64,000 nt of DNA, taken from positions 1-64,000 of the forward strand of contig NBIV01000044.1 of the NCBI GenBank assembly GCA_003194525.1. Reading direction: 5' to 3'. This document shows, one piece after another, positions 1 to 11,488 of the stretch. Position 1 is the stretch's first letter. Each line of letters starts with the position of its first letter. Made by a program: the position numbers and the translations under genes. Origin of the DNA: Gracilariopsis chorda (Eukaryota > Rhodophyta > Florideophyceae > Gracilariales > Gracilariaceae). The notes beneath the pieces are model-generated. The model saw only the letters and a program-made list of their open reading frames with translations. It did not search any database and was not told the origin of the DNA.

Positions 1-878
1 GTCCGAGCCTTGCTCCCTTGGTGAGGGCGGCTCAGAGGTAGAGCCCTCCGAACGTGACCGACACGAGTCGGATGTAGGGCCGAACGGTCACTTCTCGCAC
101 AGCGCACGGAGGTGTGGGGAGAATCGGATCTAGCGCTCGACGGACAGTCGATCAGTGTGCAACTCGGTGTTGCCGGTGGTCTGGTGGAGTCCGCTGTATG
201 CTGCGGCGCGGCGAGTGGAACACCCACGAATGAGGGAACGATCTGTACAACGGTATCCTCTAGGACAAAGAAATGAGGGGTGGGGAACGAGCCGCACGGC
301 CGGCGCAGACTCGTGACGAGCAATAAATATCCTGAGACGTCGGGGCCAAACCTGATACAGGGCGGAGTAGAAACAGTCCGTATGACGGTAAACAGAAAAG
401 AAAAACAAAAGAAAACAGAAAAGTAGTCCGTAAGTAATGGTGGTATCACTCCTTGATGTGCAAGGGGGGTGACGGAGCCGGATCGGTAGCAGCACTCCCT
501 AGGTTGGGGTCGTAGCCGTATACCAACGGTCAAAGTCAGAGCCAAAACCCTTGTTGAGGTTTTCTTCCGTAGGGTCGGCGGCGAGTGCCGCCACCTAAGT
601 ACGGCCACTGTAGTGTGGATTACTAACTAAAAAAACTAATTACCCCGGGTGCACCGGGCCTGACATCCACGTGTGCGTGGTGGCTCACTTGGCATGAGCC
701 GTCCACTCAGGCGGTGTGCACTACACGTGTTACCCACAAGTACCCCCTTCATAGGGGCATCTCCCATATAATGGGTTAGCCCAATACACCTCATGTATTC
801 CGTATCCCAACGGCTAACCACGCATCTTATATGAAGAGCGATTTGATTCCCTCTACCTCCGGAGGCTATGGCACCACA
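1..878 (-). repeat. 3' LTR of Gypsy element 1 (truncated by window edge)
   Basis: Nearly identical to 10,608-11,488. In element orientation it starts TGTGGTGCCATAG, directly after a polypurine tract. By comparison with the right copy, about 57 bp lie beyond the left edge of the window. Confidence 0.93.
577..592 (-). other. GC-rich stem-loop in the 3' LTR
   Basis: GGCGGC-GAGT-GCCGCC forms a perfect 6-bp stem with a 4-base loop. The same structure recurs in the 5' LTR at 11,186-11,201. A longer stem with different bases occupies the equivalent place in the solo LTRs of the related family (see 54,695-54,719). Confidence 0.6.
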
Positions 879-890
879 TCTCCCCCTCCT
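879..890 (-). other. Polypurine tract of Gypsy element 1
   Basis: On the minus strand AGGAGGGGGAGA lies immediately 5' of the LTR start TGTGGTGCC. This is the expected site and composition for the primer of plus-strand DNA synthesis. Confidence 0.75.
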
Positions 891-895
891 GAGGT

Positions 896-2824
896 GAAAA
901 CACTGGAACAACTTCGGCGACTTCCATCCCAAGATCATAAATAACCGAGAGGACTCGAGCGATGCAACCGACTCATCGGAGAGCCAACGCGAACTCGCGC
1001 TTGTTCCTTACCATCCTTTTCCACGCCATCCAACGACAGCTGCGAGGAGCTCCAACCAACCACCAGCCAACCCATCATCGGGTCCTTCCTCTCCGCGAAT
1101 CCCGCGGTATCCGAGGCGCACTCCGACTGCTCGGGTATATGTTCCCGTGCAGCCACGGTTTCTTTTGGCTCCCTTGCCACCTCCGCTCGCGACGGCTCCA
1201 CCATCGGTGGCTCCGAGTGACGACATCCCCGCAGGCGCGGGTTCAACCAAACCAATCGTTCCTCCGCGATTGGAGCGACGCGCCCGGCGCGTCGATGTCT
1301 GCCGCTTCTAGTGGGTGGCCAACGTATGGCGCCTTGCGCATCCGGACTCCGGCGAGGCATTCCGAGTGGTTCCCTCGGGCTCCTTGGTTCGATCCCGAGG
1401 CTGTTCGGAACACTCCGCTCATCGATTCGTATGCGGTGGACGGAATCCTACCCGGTTAGGCTACCGGTGAGCGTTATCCGGTCGTGGGACTGGTTGGCGC
1501 ACGTTGCGCTCTCCACGCCACTACTGTGGTGGGCGTTCAAACGAAACCGAACATCGGGCGAGAAGTGAGATGGCCCGATTGGGCTATCGCCGATACCATC
1601 GGTTGGCAAACGAAGTGCCCGTTCCGTCGAGTTATGGGTTCGACGTCGCGTATTACCGTACTTACGGAGAAGCCTCCTATGGAGACCGCTTATACGGGGT
1701 GATACCAGAGTTGGACCAGTTACTCTGGAAGTGTCCAGAGAACCAGGACCTGGTTCTCTGGACACGACCGATTCTCCGGGCTGAGTTCCGGTACCTCCGC
1801 AAGAGTTCATGCGGTGAGTTCTTCGAGATGGTCCGCTTTGAGCGGAAGCAACGTTCCCGTCGGGGGCTCCTGGTACCATACCAGCACATCGAGATCGAAC
1901 GCCTCTCGTCGAGGGCCTAGAATCGATACGTTCCGCTGCCTACTTTCTGGCCTGCGGTGGAAGTCCCTCGAGGGTGCAACGTTGAGTTGCCTCCGTGTCT
2001 CACGTACGCGTACTCACGGTTCTTGCACAATCCGCCTCGTGGTCTCTGGAGTCTCCTAGCGACGGAGTGGACCGTCCGGGTTGCAGCCTTCCTCCTGTGG
2101 GGGTGTACGACAAGTACCGGGTCTGGTTCATTCCAGAGTTGCTCCGCCATTCCATTTCGCGGTTTGGATCTCTCCGAGGTACTCGGTTCCGTGCGTAATG
2201 CGCGAGAAGCCACCGGGTTGGTGGACGTGATCGACCAGGTCGACTGGGACACTGTACGGCAACTCAAGCGTCGGAAGGGATCCGCCGTCGGTGGGATAAG
2301 TCTCCTGGACGGAATGTCGCTGCGGGCGATTTCGTATACTTCGACCCGTGGCAATGGAGCAGATATCCGCTAGCGAAGCGGCTGAGCGGCGCCGTGCGGA
2401 ACGGATTATCCCCGATGATCATCCAAGGGGCTTCGTGTTCGTCGAGGAAGACGAGGGTGGCGAGGAATATGAGGAAACCGCTCAAGCGGGGTCACCGATG
2501 TCGGATGGCGACGGCGTGGTCGAGGAGATCGACATCACCGACAATGTCGGGGCATCCAGTGGTGCTGGTGACATTCCCTCGTGTGGGGGCGATGCTCCAG
2601 TGGCTCCTCCTTCCCCGGTGGCGGGGGGGGGTGCGAACAACAGTAGCACCAATCCGCAAGTTGCAGTAGTCCGCCAATTCCTCGCTGGAGTTGGTGTACC
2701 CGTACCAGATACGGTAACCACCCTTGCGCAGTTGCAAGCGCTCGCCTCCGAATACTTTCGGGGAGGAGGTGGCGGTGGTAACTCTGATGGGTACTTCTCC
2801 GGGATGGGAGGAAATCTTCCCTAA
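896..2824 (+). pseudogene. Antisense accessory coding block carried by Gypsy element 1
   Basis: Between the 3' LTR and the integrase/chromodomain end lie about 1.9 kb whose coding character is on the strand opposite to gag-pol. It begins with a proline-rich stretch, continues into a region rich in Trp, Tyr and Arg, and ends in an acidic, glycine-rich open frame (2348-2824) with a coiled or helical segment near its end. I recognise no domain. It appears in several pieces, so it is either broken a few times or spliced. Antisense genes between pol and the 3' LTR are known in some plant Ty3 elements (for example maize Grande), so this is a plausible added gene. No homology to gag, pol or envelope is visible. 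Confidence 0.5.
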
Positions 2825-3053
2825 CATGGGGTTTAGACTCGTGTGGTAGTCCCATGATAGAGTGGGTGCCACCTGTGAATAGGTGGTGAACTTCTCCGGC
2901 AGCCGCCGGCTTGGCATGCTTCTTCTTCTCTTCCTTCCTTCTTCTTCTTCACTCCGCCACGGGGCGGGCTTTCCGCAATAAGCGGTATGTTTCTCCGCAA
3001 TTAGCGGGTTGCGCTCAATAATGTGGGTGTTACTCCACAGAAGGTCTGGGTGG

Positions 3054-6000
3054 TCAACCCACTTGGGCATTGTCCAGCGTAGCTGGTATCGGAGTCCGCG
3101 TCCTGCGGTGGTATTGCAAGACCTTCGAGCGTGGAAGGTGCTCGATCGGTTCGGTTATATCTTCGTTTGGAGGGTATCCGTACCAACGGACTCGGTAGAC
3201 CAATTCCCCATTGGAATCGTAACCATGGCTCACGATGGTCTCAATGACAAACTCTTTGTCGTGTACTTCCCGCTTTATGGGTGGTACGCGGCTTTCCTCG
3301 GCGGAGGGCTCCGTTCCGCTGTGACTGCAGTCGGCTGTGACTGTCTTCTCCCGCTTCGGCGGTAGCGCGTCCTGTACTCCAGGTGGTTTCCGTGAGCCAG
3401 GCCACAGTGCCTTGGAGGCGGTTGTAGTGCGCTCTCTTGGTGCTACGTCCGGATTCTTCGGGTCCTCCACCTCAGAGTGGTTCTCCTGGGGCTTCCAGTC
3501 GTCCCGTACTGCGAGTTTCCTCGGCTTCGAGGGGTGTTTCCGTGTTGACGGAGGAGCTTCCGCGTCGCGCGCGCTCAGCGTGCGGTGCACGGTCACGTGC
3601 CGTGGCGGCGGTTGGCCGTTTGGCACGGGCGGTTCACTGTCAAGCTCCACGTCGCCGTGGGACGGGCCGTTAATTTCCGAATTTCCAATTTCAAACGGCG
3701 GCCGTTTTGCGACGGGGCCACGCGTTGCACTTGTGAGTTCTAGCTCCTGTGGAGGCGGTTCCCCTACGGGGGGTGACACTTGGCGCTCTGTTGGCGCGTC
3801 CAGGTGACTTGGTGAATCTCGACTCTCCGTGGCGCGTGTGCGCGCTACGTTATCACGGCTCCCGTCCGTCTTCTCGACGGTGTCGTGAGCGACTTCATCA
3901 GACAATCCCAGATCTGGGTCAGCAGTCACCGAGCGTTCTCGGGTGTTCTGCCCTTCTCTTGCCGCGACCGCGGGGGTTCTCTTGAATTCCTTCCGCGTTT
4001 GCGGTACGTCTCCCGCCTGTGCGGGCTTCCTGCTAACATCCTTCTTCTCTGTTTCCGCCGTTTGCGGTTGTACTCCCCGCGATGGGGTAACCGGCGAATC
4101 CGTTTGCGACGGCGAAAAACTGGAAGGTGTAGCTGTCCCCTCCCCCTCCTTTGCTGGAGCGACGGGGTCAGAGGTAAGAATCCCCGTGAGCGGGGCGATG
4201 CGCATGTGGATGTGGGACGGTGCCGGGGGTGCCGGGTGAGGTTCCGACGCGGTCGGCAAGTCAGCAAGGCCACGTTCCGGGTGGGGTAGAACAGTAGGGC
4301 GGGTAGTTTCCTCATCCGCGGTGGGGGTTTCCGTGTCGACGGGTTTGTCCTGTGCCGGAAGTTCCCGGGTAGCGGCGTTAGGTGGCCTCGGCGCGAGGAC
4401 GACGCGGTAACGACAGATACGTTCGTGCTGTCCCTTGATATCAAGGACAACCGTCGTTTCGGTAGTAGAACCAACCCTATATGGGCCCTCCGCGATCGGA
4501 AACAGCTTGTGCCGCTTCTCCTTTTCGGGGTTGTAATATTCCTTGCGGATAAATACATAAGAGTTCTCCCCGAACTTCGGGGTCCTGTCCACTCGGGCAT
4601 CGAAATACCGCTTATTAGCGGCTTGCGCTTTAGACATCGCATTCCGTACAACGGGTAAGATCTTGGTTAACCAAGCTTTCCAAGCGTCCCTGTGGTACCG
4701 TGGTGACGGAAACTTGTCCAACGTAGCTTGGGGTTCGATTGCCACCGGTGGTGGGGTACGCGAGAGTACCAGCTCAAATGGAGCAATTCCGGTGACTCGG
4801 TGAACGTGCGTATTGTAGGCGTAGGTTACCGCGTCGGTGTAAAGATCCCAATCAGTGGGGTGTTCCGCAACGAACGTTCTGAGGGCGTTCAGCATTGTGC
4901 GGTTGAAACGCTCCACCTGCCCGTTAGCTTGCGGGTGTTAGGTGGTGGTAAACCAGTTCTTGATGTCAAGAATGCGACATACGTCCTGGAAAAACTTCGC
5001 TGAGAACTGCAATCCATTATCCGATAACAAATCAATCGGTGGTCCATAGGTGAAAACCCAATGGTTAACAAAAGCCTTCGCGACGGAGGTAGCTGAAACC
5101 TTTGGCAAGGGGACCGTACGCACAAGTTTAGAGAAGCGGTCAGTAATTACCAGCAAGTAGCGGTTGGCCCGAGGTGTTCGGACTAATTCGCCCAAGATAT
5201 CGATTGCGACAAATTCAAGGGGAGCCCTTGCGGGGAATAGGACCAACTTCTTGGAGTACTTGCGCAACTTGATGCGGTTCTTCGCACATGCCGAGCAACC
5301 TCGGACGGTAGCATATGCGTCAACAGCCATAGCTGGCCAGTAGAAATCCTTGCGTAAGGTGTAGTACAGCTTTCTCCCGCCTGGGTGAGTGGATAACTTC
5401 GCATAATGCGAGAGATTCAGAACTCGAGACTGCAGGGAGTGAGGTACCACGATCTGTGGGCGATCTCTGACAGTTCGGACGAGGTAGCCTTGGTCATTCG
5501 TGACAAAGGGTAAGGTAGCTCCTCCGTTTAGGCGGGCGCGAATCTGCGTGCACAGCGGGTCTGAGTGCTGTTCCCGGACCACTTCTTTCGGAGTAATCGG
5601 TACAAAAGAACCGGGTACGGGCTCCGCAGATGATGCGGCTAGAATGGCATCGAAGATGTCGTACTCTTCCGGGTCTGAGTCGGTGTCATCCTCTTCGTCT
5701 TCCAAAAGGAAACAAGGTATCTCCAGGCCATCCACTGGTTCAGCTTCCGCGGCTGTTGGCAAGCGGGAAAGTGCGTCGGCCTGAGCGTTCAGGATACCCT
5801 TCTTGTACCGGACTTCGAAGTCAAACTCTGATAGCGGGAGTCTCCACCGCATCAAGCGGCCAGATGGCTCCGAAATGGAGAGGAGCCAACGCAAGGCCGA
5901 GTGATCGGTGTGCACAGTGAAATGGTTTCCCATAAGGTATGGGCGAAGGGTTTGTAGGGCCCAAACTACAGCCAGACATTCCTTCTCGGGCACCGAGTAA

Positions 6001-8297
6001 TTCCTCTCGTGAACGTTGAGGCTCCGTGACCAATAACCGATTGGTAAGCGCTCTCCACTCTCTGTGGTCTGGAACAATGTGCATCCAATCTGGACGTTGC
6101 TTGCGTCCGTGTCCACGGAATACGGTAAACCGATTTTCGGTAGTGACAGTATCGGTGGCGACGTCACCGCATCCACGAGGGATGAAAAAGCCTTTGCTTT
6201 AAGGTCATCAAATGGTTCCAGGTTAACTGGTTGTCCTTTCCGGAGGAATGCGTTGAGAGGGGCTGCAATATCCGCGAAATGCGGGATGAAACGACGGTAG
6301 ACGTTGCACAAACCGAGAAATGATCGGAGTTCCGTTTGCGTTGTCGGGTGCTTGGCCTCCTTGAGGGATTTGACTCGCACCTCGTCAACCGACAACCGTC
6401 CCGGACGGATAACATGGCCGAGATATTTCACGGTGTCTGTGAGGAACTCGCACTTCTTAAGTTTGAGGGTTATGCCTCCGTCACGTAGGACTCGCATTAC
6501 ATCCCTGACATGGCTCAGGTGCTCATCCAGGTTACTGGAGAAAATGATGATGTCATCCAGGTACACCAGGCAAGTCTTCCACTTGAAGCGGGCTAACAAG
6601 ATCTCCACCGCTCGTTGGAAAGTAGCGGGTGCGTTCGTGAGGCCAAATGGCATCCGTTTGAAACGGTAGAGGCCCTGATGGCAAACGAAAGCCATTTTGT
6701 CACGGTCTTCCTCCCTGACTGGGACCTGCCAATACCCCCAATTCGCATCAAGGGTTGTGAACACTTTCGCACTTCCAAGCGATTCAATACATTCGTCCAT
6801 CCGCGGGATGGGATACACGTCTTTGACCGTAGCCGCATTGAGTTTGCGGTAATCAATTCAAAACCGCCAGGACCCATCAGCTTTGGGAGCAAGAACTACC
6901 GGCGAAGCCCAAGGGGATTGAGCCGGCTCGATTACGCCTGCGCGTAGCATCTTCTCAACTTGAGATTTTTCTTCTTCCCGAGCTGTCGGACCTGCCCTGT
7001 AAGGGTTTTGTGAGATCGGCCGGGTATCCGGAAGTAAGTCAATCCGATGTTCGGTGATCCCGATTTTCCCCAGAGAACCGTCCCACATAGACGTGAATTC
7101 ACGTAACATATCCCGTAACTGATCACGGTGAGACTCTGGGACGTGGCTGAAGTCCAGAGACTCGAGCTCCTCAACAGGATCCTTCTTGTCTTTTCCGGGT
7201 GATTCCGGTTCTTCTCTCGACGAGGTCGGTGCCTCCGCTTCCGAGTTCTTCGGCGATTCAGTATTTTCCAAGTCTGTCGGCTTGGTGACAACCGAGTTCG
7301 CTTCGGTTTCCTTCTCCTCCCCCTCCTTAGGTTCAGCGATCCCGAGAACTTCGGCAGCCAATACCTTCGTAGGTATGATTGCCACTGGATGTGGAAGTAC
7401 AGAGCCAATGACTTGGTTCTTGACCAACCACTGTTGGGTAGGGCTAAAATTGGCCACTAACACCTTAAAAGGCTTCTCGGGTTCTACGAGTACAATTCCG
7501 TTCGCTAAGGCGAGATGCTTTGCCTCATATAACGAGGGTAACGGCTGGACCGTTTGCATGCCGTGTGTGGCGGATGAAACAGTAACCCAGGTTTGCGAGT
7601 CCGGAGGAATGCAAATAGACCGAGCCACTCGGAGCTTCGTGGAAGGGCGATCCTTTTCCAACGGTTGTTGGGCGACCGGCAGGGGAACCTGCTTTTTGAG
7701 CGCCCTCCGGAGCGGCTTCCGAACAATCAGCAGTGTCGTCCCGTCTATCAACTCGACGGTTTTGCAGCGTGGTCGAATTGCTTCGACGAAGCGATCGCAA
7801 AAGTCGGCTCCGAGGATTATCGGTGCAGCCAGTTGTTTGCAGACGACAAACTGCAACTGGGCAACGCAGCGACCGAGCCTCACAACGAGGTCGATTGTTC
7901 CCACGATTGAAGGGGGGTTGTTGTTCGCGTCAGCGATATCCATCGGCGCTGCCGAGCGAATCTGAGCCCGTAACTGCGGGGGTAGAAGAGACTGAACCAA
8001 AAAATTGAGACCAGCACCCGTGTAGAGGACGGACAACTGTCGGACCATATATTGATTTGAAATACCCAGGTCGGCGTAAACTTTATAGTTTCGTTTCGCC
8101 ATGACCAGGACTCTTTCCGGAATACGGAGATTTTTCGACCATACCCACGGGCGACGGAGAACAGCCAAGTGTTCCGAGTCCACGTCTGTTCTGGCCATTT
8201 TCCGTGTGAGGATTTTGACCTGGGAGCGAGGCTTCGCAGCCTCCAGTGCCTCCGACTTCGACGTCGAGGGCGCCTCTCCTGGAGGGGAGACTCCCAT
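3054..8297 (-). CDS. Gypsy element 1 pol: protease, RT, RNase H, integrase, chromodomain
   Basis: From right to left the region encodes an aspartic-protease-like segment (around 7.6-8.1 kb), a reverse transcriptase with the YLDDI active-site motif and the usual RMPFGLTNAPATFQ block (5.9-6.9 kb), an RNase H with a DTDAS start, an integrase zinc-binding segment (HPGGRK...CSACAKNR) with a DDE core (4.8-5.5 kb), a long proline/glutamate-rich linker, and a C-terminal chromodomain (about 3054-3265; FVIETIVSHGYD followed by VYRVRWYGYP). The chromodomain assigns it to the chromovirus lineage, whose integrases are targeted through chromatin marks. Largely open, with about two interruptions. Confidence 0.9.
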
Positions 8298-8299
8298 AC

Positions 8300-10333
8300 T
8301 CAGTTTTTCTGAGCTTCACTGCTACCTTGCGGGTTCGCAGAACCAGCGACAGCTGCAGTGCTTCCACATTGAGGAGGTTGGGTTCCCGCGTCCTGGGACT
8401 GGAAGTCCGCTATATTGCGGGGGAAGACCGACCTCGCGCGCAAGTAAGCTGAGGCGGGTACCCTCTCCTTTTCGGCAGGGGTCAAGGCTTCGTAGTTTAC
8501 GATCACCTTTGCCATATCCTTCATAGGAAGGTAGCAGTTGGTGGACACATGTCCCGGTTTGTAACACAGATGGCAGATGATGTGTCGGAGTTGATCCGCT
8601 ATATGCGGTCGGCAGTCCGATCGTGGAGGATAGGGGTCTTTCCAACCTGGTCGTTGGGTTCGTGTTCCACTGGAGTACGGCACCGTCAAGGCCGGAACAT
8701 GATTTCCAGCATACATTGCGGGGTCTACGTCCCCAGTAGAGGGTTCCGTTGTCGACGGTAGCTCCGTTGTCGGCACTGACGAGTCGCTTTGCAGCAGATG
8801 CATGTTGTCGTACATCCCGTGATCCGTTCCTCTCCTCAGAGGCGGTGACGGTACCTGTCTTGCCTCCAGGTGGAGGACTTTGCCCGACCGGTGCTTCGTT
8901 CCCTTACGAGCTCGGAGTGCATCGCCCTCGGCTTGGGCGAACTGCACTAGTTCCAAGTAGGTGATTCTCCGTCGATCCTCGCGGTGACAGGCAACCAGTG
9001 TCCTAATCGTAGGGTCGAGCCCATCCACAAACATGGTACACCTCTCCTGCGCGGAGTACACGTTACCACAACGGTGGAATGCCTTGTTCAACCGCGTGGA
9101 GTAAGCTGTTTCAGACTCCTCCGACTTCTGTCGGGTATCCCGCAAAGCGAGGATAGCGGCTTGAATAGCATTCCCTGTTGCGTAAGACCTCAGGAGATAC
9201 TGCACGGCTTCTGGCCAGCAGGTAACTCCTCCTTCGGAGGCTCTCGAGGACCCGCGAAACGAGTTGAACTGGTCCTCCGCCATTCCCCTCAGAAAGTAGG
9301 GTAAGGCAATATAGGCCTGAGCCTCGCTCATCCCGAGTATATCGGCTTCCGCAACAAAGCGGGCAAGGAAATCCAAGATAAGGATTGGGTCCTCTCCTGT
9401 GAACTGGTGTTTGCGGAGCGTGAGCTCCAACCGTTTGATTCAATCCTTCACACGGCCAGTTCCTCGAGGGGTTCTCTCGATGCTAGAGTCCTCCAACCGA
9501 TAGTATCGGTACGACAGTAGTTTCCGATACAAAAGATTCGTCGGCTTCAACTCCTTGAGTCCAAGGTGCTTCCGTCCTTTCTCACGGGTACGCACGGCGC
9601 CATGCGTGGCTTCCGTGTACTTCGACCGCGATGCGCGGGAACGGTGGTTCGGCTCAGCATCGGATGAAGAGGAGGAAGAGCCGTGACTGCGGACGTCGGA
9701 CTCGGAAGATGACGACGATGGCAAACCTTCTTCCATCTTGACCTTCTTCCGCCTGTGGCGGTCCGTCGCGCGGTGCGACTTCCGAGATCCCTCGGAAACT
9801 GGGGCACCCGGTGGTACTGCATCATGAATGATGGTTTGCTCCACCGTTTCCAAACGGGCTGCCAGGCGATTAAGACGTTCGGGCACCTCTTGCAAGAGGG
9901 TACCCGAAACCTTTCGGCCTTCCATAACCGTGTTAACGTCGGCTCGTAAAACACGGACGTCGTTCGAAACGTCCCGAACATCGGCATCATCGAAACGAGT
10001 TCGGAGTTTCGTTATATCCTGAATCAGTTTCACCTGCGAGGACTGCAGGATCCTCACTTGTGCCTCTAATTCACGGAAAGTAAACTCGTCGGACCTCGAC
10101 GACATGGCTTGAGCCGCTGCCAGAGCGGGATCAGCCGGTCCTTGAGCTTCGGGAACCTCGTTCACGGAACGGGGTCCCCTGGAAGCCGGAACTGGGTCAT
10201 CATTTCCCGGCATGGTCAGGGCGTCCCGCGGCAATGGCGGTAAGCTCTGGGGCAAACCGGTAGAACCGGGAGGGCCGGATGAACCGGGCACGGAACCAGT
10301 TCTGGAACGTCCTGTATTCGATGGACGGGGCAT
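8300..10333 (-). CDS. Gypsy element 1 gag
   Basis: The N-terminal part (right) is a proline/serine-rich disordered stretch followed by a coiled-coil-like segment (VRILQSSQVKLIQDITKLRT). The central part is a Ty3-type capsid domain (ILDFLARFVAEADILGM...ALPYFLRGMAEDQFNSF). Near the end is a zinc knuckle of CCHC type (CHLCYKPGHVSTNC). The capsid is clearly homologous to the gag relic at 34.5-37.4 kb in this same window. About one interruption. Confidence 0.88.
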
Positions 10334-10549
10334 CGCTCACCGATAGGGACCGGACCAAGTAAATTCACCAGTTGTAGCTTCCGAAGATTCGGGCAAGTAA
10401 ATGAATACCGTTAAAGCGGATGCTCCCAAACTGCTGGGAACCAGACAAACCGATTCCTCGTTCGGACAAGCAGCAACGCGATTTACACCACGTTTCACCA
10501 CCCGCGACAGCGCAGGCGTAGGACTCCGATTCTAGGTCGGGAGACCACT

Positions 10550-11488
10550 TGTGGTGCAATACCACACGCGGAAAGGATCCCGCGACAGCGGCAAAGTCAC
10601 CCAAGGTGTCCGAGCCTTGCTCCCTTGGTGAGGGCGGCTCAGAGGTAGAGCCCTCCGAACGTGACCGACACGAGTCGGATGTAGGGCCGAACGGTCACTT
10701 CTCGCACAGCGCACGGAGGTGTGGGGAGAATCGGATCTAGCGCTCGACGGACAGTCGATCAGTGTGCAACTCGGTGTTGCCGGTGGTCTGGTGGAGTCCG
10801 CTGTATGCTGCGGCGCGGCGAGTGGAACACCCACGAATGAGGGAACGATCCGTACAACGGTATCCTCTAGGACAAAGAAATGAGGGGTGGGGAACGAGCC
10901 GCACGGCCGGCGCAGACTCGTGACGAGCAATAAATATCCTGAGACGTCGGGGCCAAACCTGATACAGGGCGGAGTAGAAACAGTCCGTATGACGGTAAAC
11001 AGAAGAAGAAACAACAAAAGAAAACAGAAAGTAGTCCGTAAGTAACGGTGGTATCACTCCTTGATGTGCAAGGGGGGTGACGGAGCCGGATCGGTAGCAG
11101 CACTCCCCTAGGTTGGGGTCGTAGCCGTATACCAACGGTCAAAGTCAGAGCCAAAACCCTTGTTGAGGTTTTCTTCCGTAGGGTCGGCGGCGAGTGCCGC
11201 CACCTAAGTACGGCCACTGTAGTGTGGATTACTAACTAAAAATAACTAATTACCCCGGGTGCACCGGGCCTGACATCCACGTGTGCGTGGTGGCTCACTT
11301 GGCATGAGCCGTCCACTCAGGCGGTGTGCACTACACGTGTTACCCACAAGTACCCCCTTCATAGGGGCATCTCCCATATAATGGGTTAGCCCAATACACC
11401 TCATGTATTCCGTATCCCAACGGCTAACCACGCATCTTATATGAAGAGCGATTTGATTCCCTCTACCTCCGGAGGCTATTGCACCACA
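10550..11488 (-). repeat. 5' LTR of Gypsy element 1
   Basis: 939 bp, beginning and ending in the inverted pair TGTGGTGCAAT / GCACCACA. The inner end was placed at 10,550 because the same junction, ending in CCACA and followed by a TGGTCTCCC primer-binding-like sequence, is seen in the gag relic at 34,391. The outer end abuts a pogo-like transposase at 11,489. Confidence 0.88.
11186..11201 (-). other. GC-rich stem-loop in the 5' LTR
   Basis: GGCGGC-GAGT-GCCGCC, identical to the one at 577-592. It is followed in element orientation by conserved blocks also found in the solo LTR family (CTCAACAAGGG, CCCCAACCT, CCTTGCACATC). Confidence 0.6.

Larger units (their letters stand above)
1..11488 (-). 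mobile_element. Ty3/Gypsy LTR retrotransposon (chromovirus type), element 1
   Basis: A long direct repeat occupies both ends (1-878 and 10,550-11,488), and the gag-pol reading direction is minus, so the right copy is the 5' LTR. Order from right to left: LTR, about 216 bp leader, gag, protease, reverse transcriptase, RNase H, integrase with a C-terminal chromodomain, a block with coding character on the plus strand, a polypurine tract, then the 3' LTR, which is cut by the window edge. The two LTRs differ by only about four substitutions and a few small indels over roughly 880 bp by my reading, so the insertion is recent. The element looks nearly whole, with about four interruptions of the main coding strand. 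It sits in a pogo-like transposase gene, whose remainder starts at 11,489. Confidence 0.93.

Noticed and set aside
7186-7965. 259-residue plus frame in the pol region of Gypsy element 1
   Set aside because: Exact antisense of the protease and linker region; no independent coding signal.
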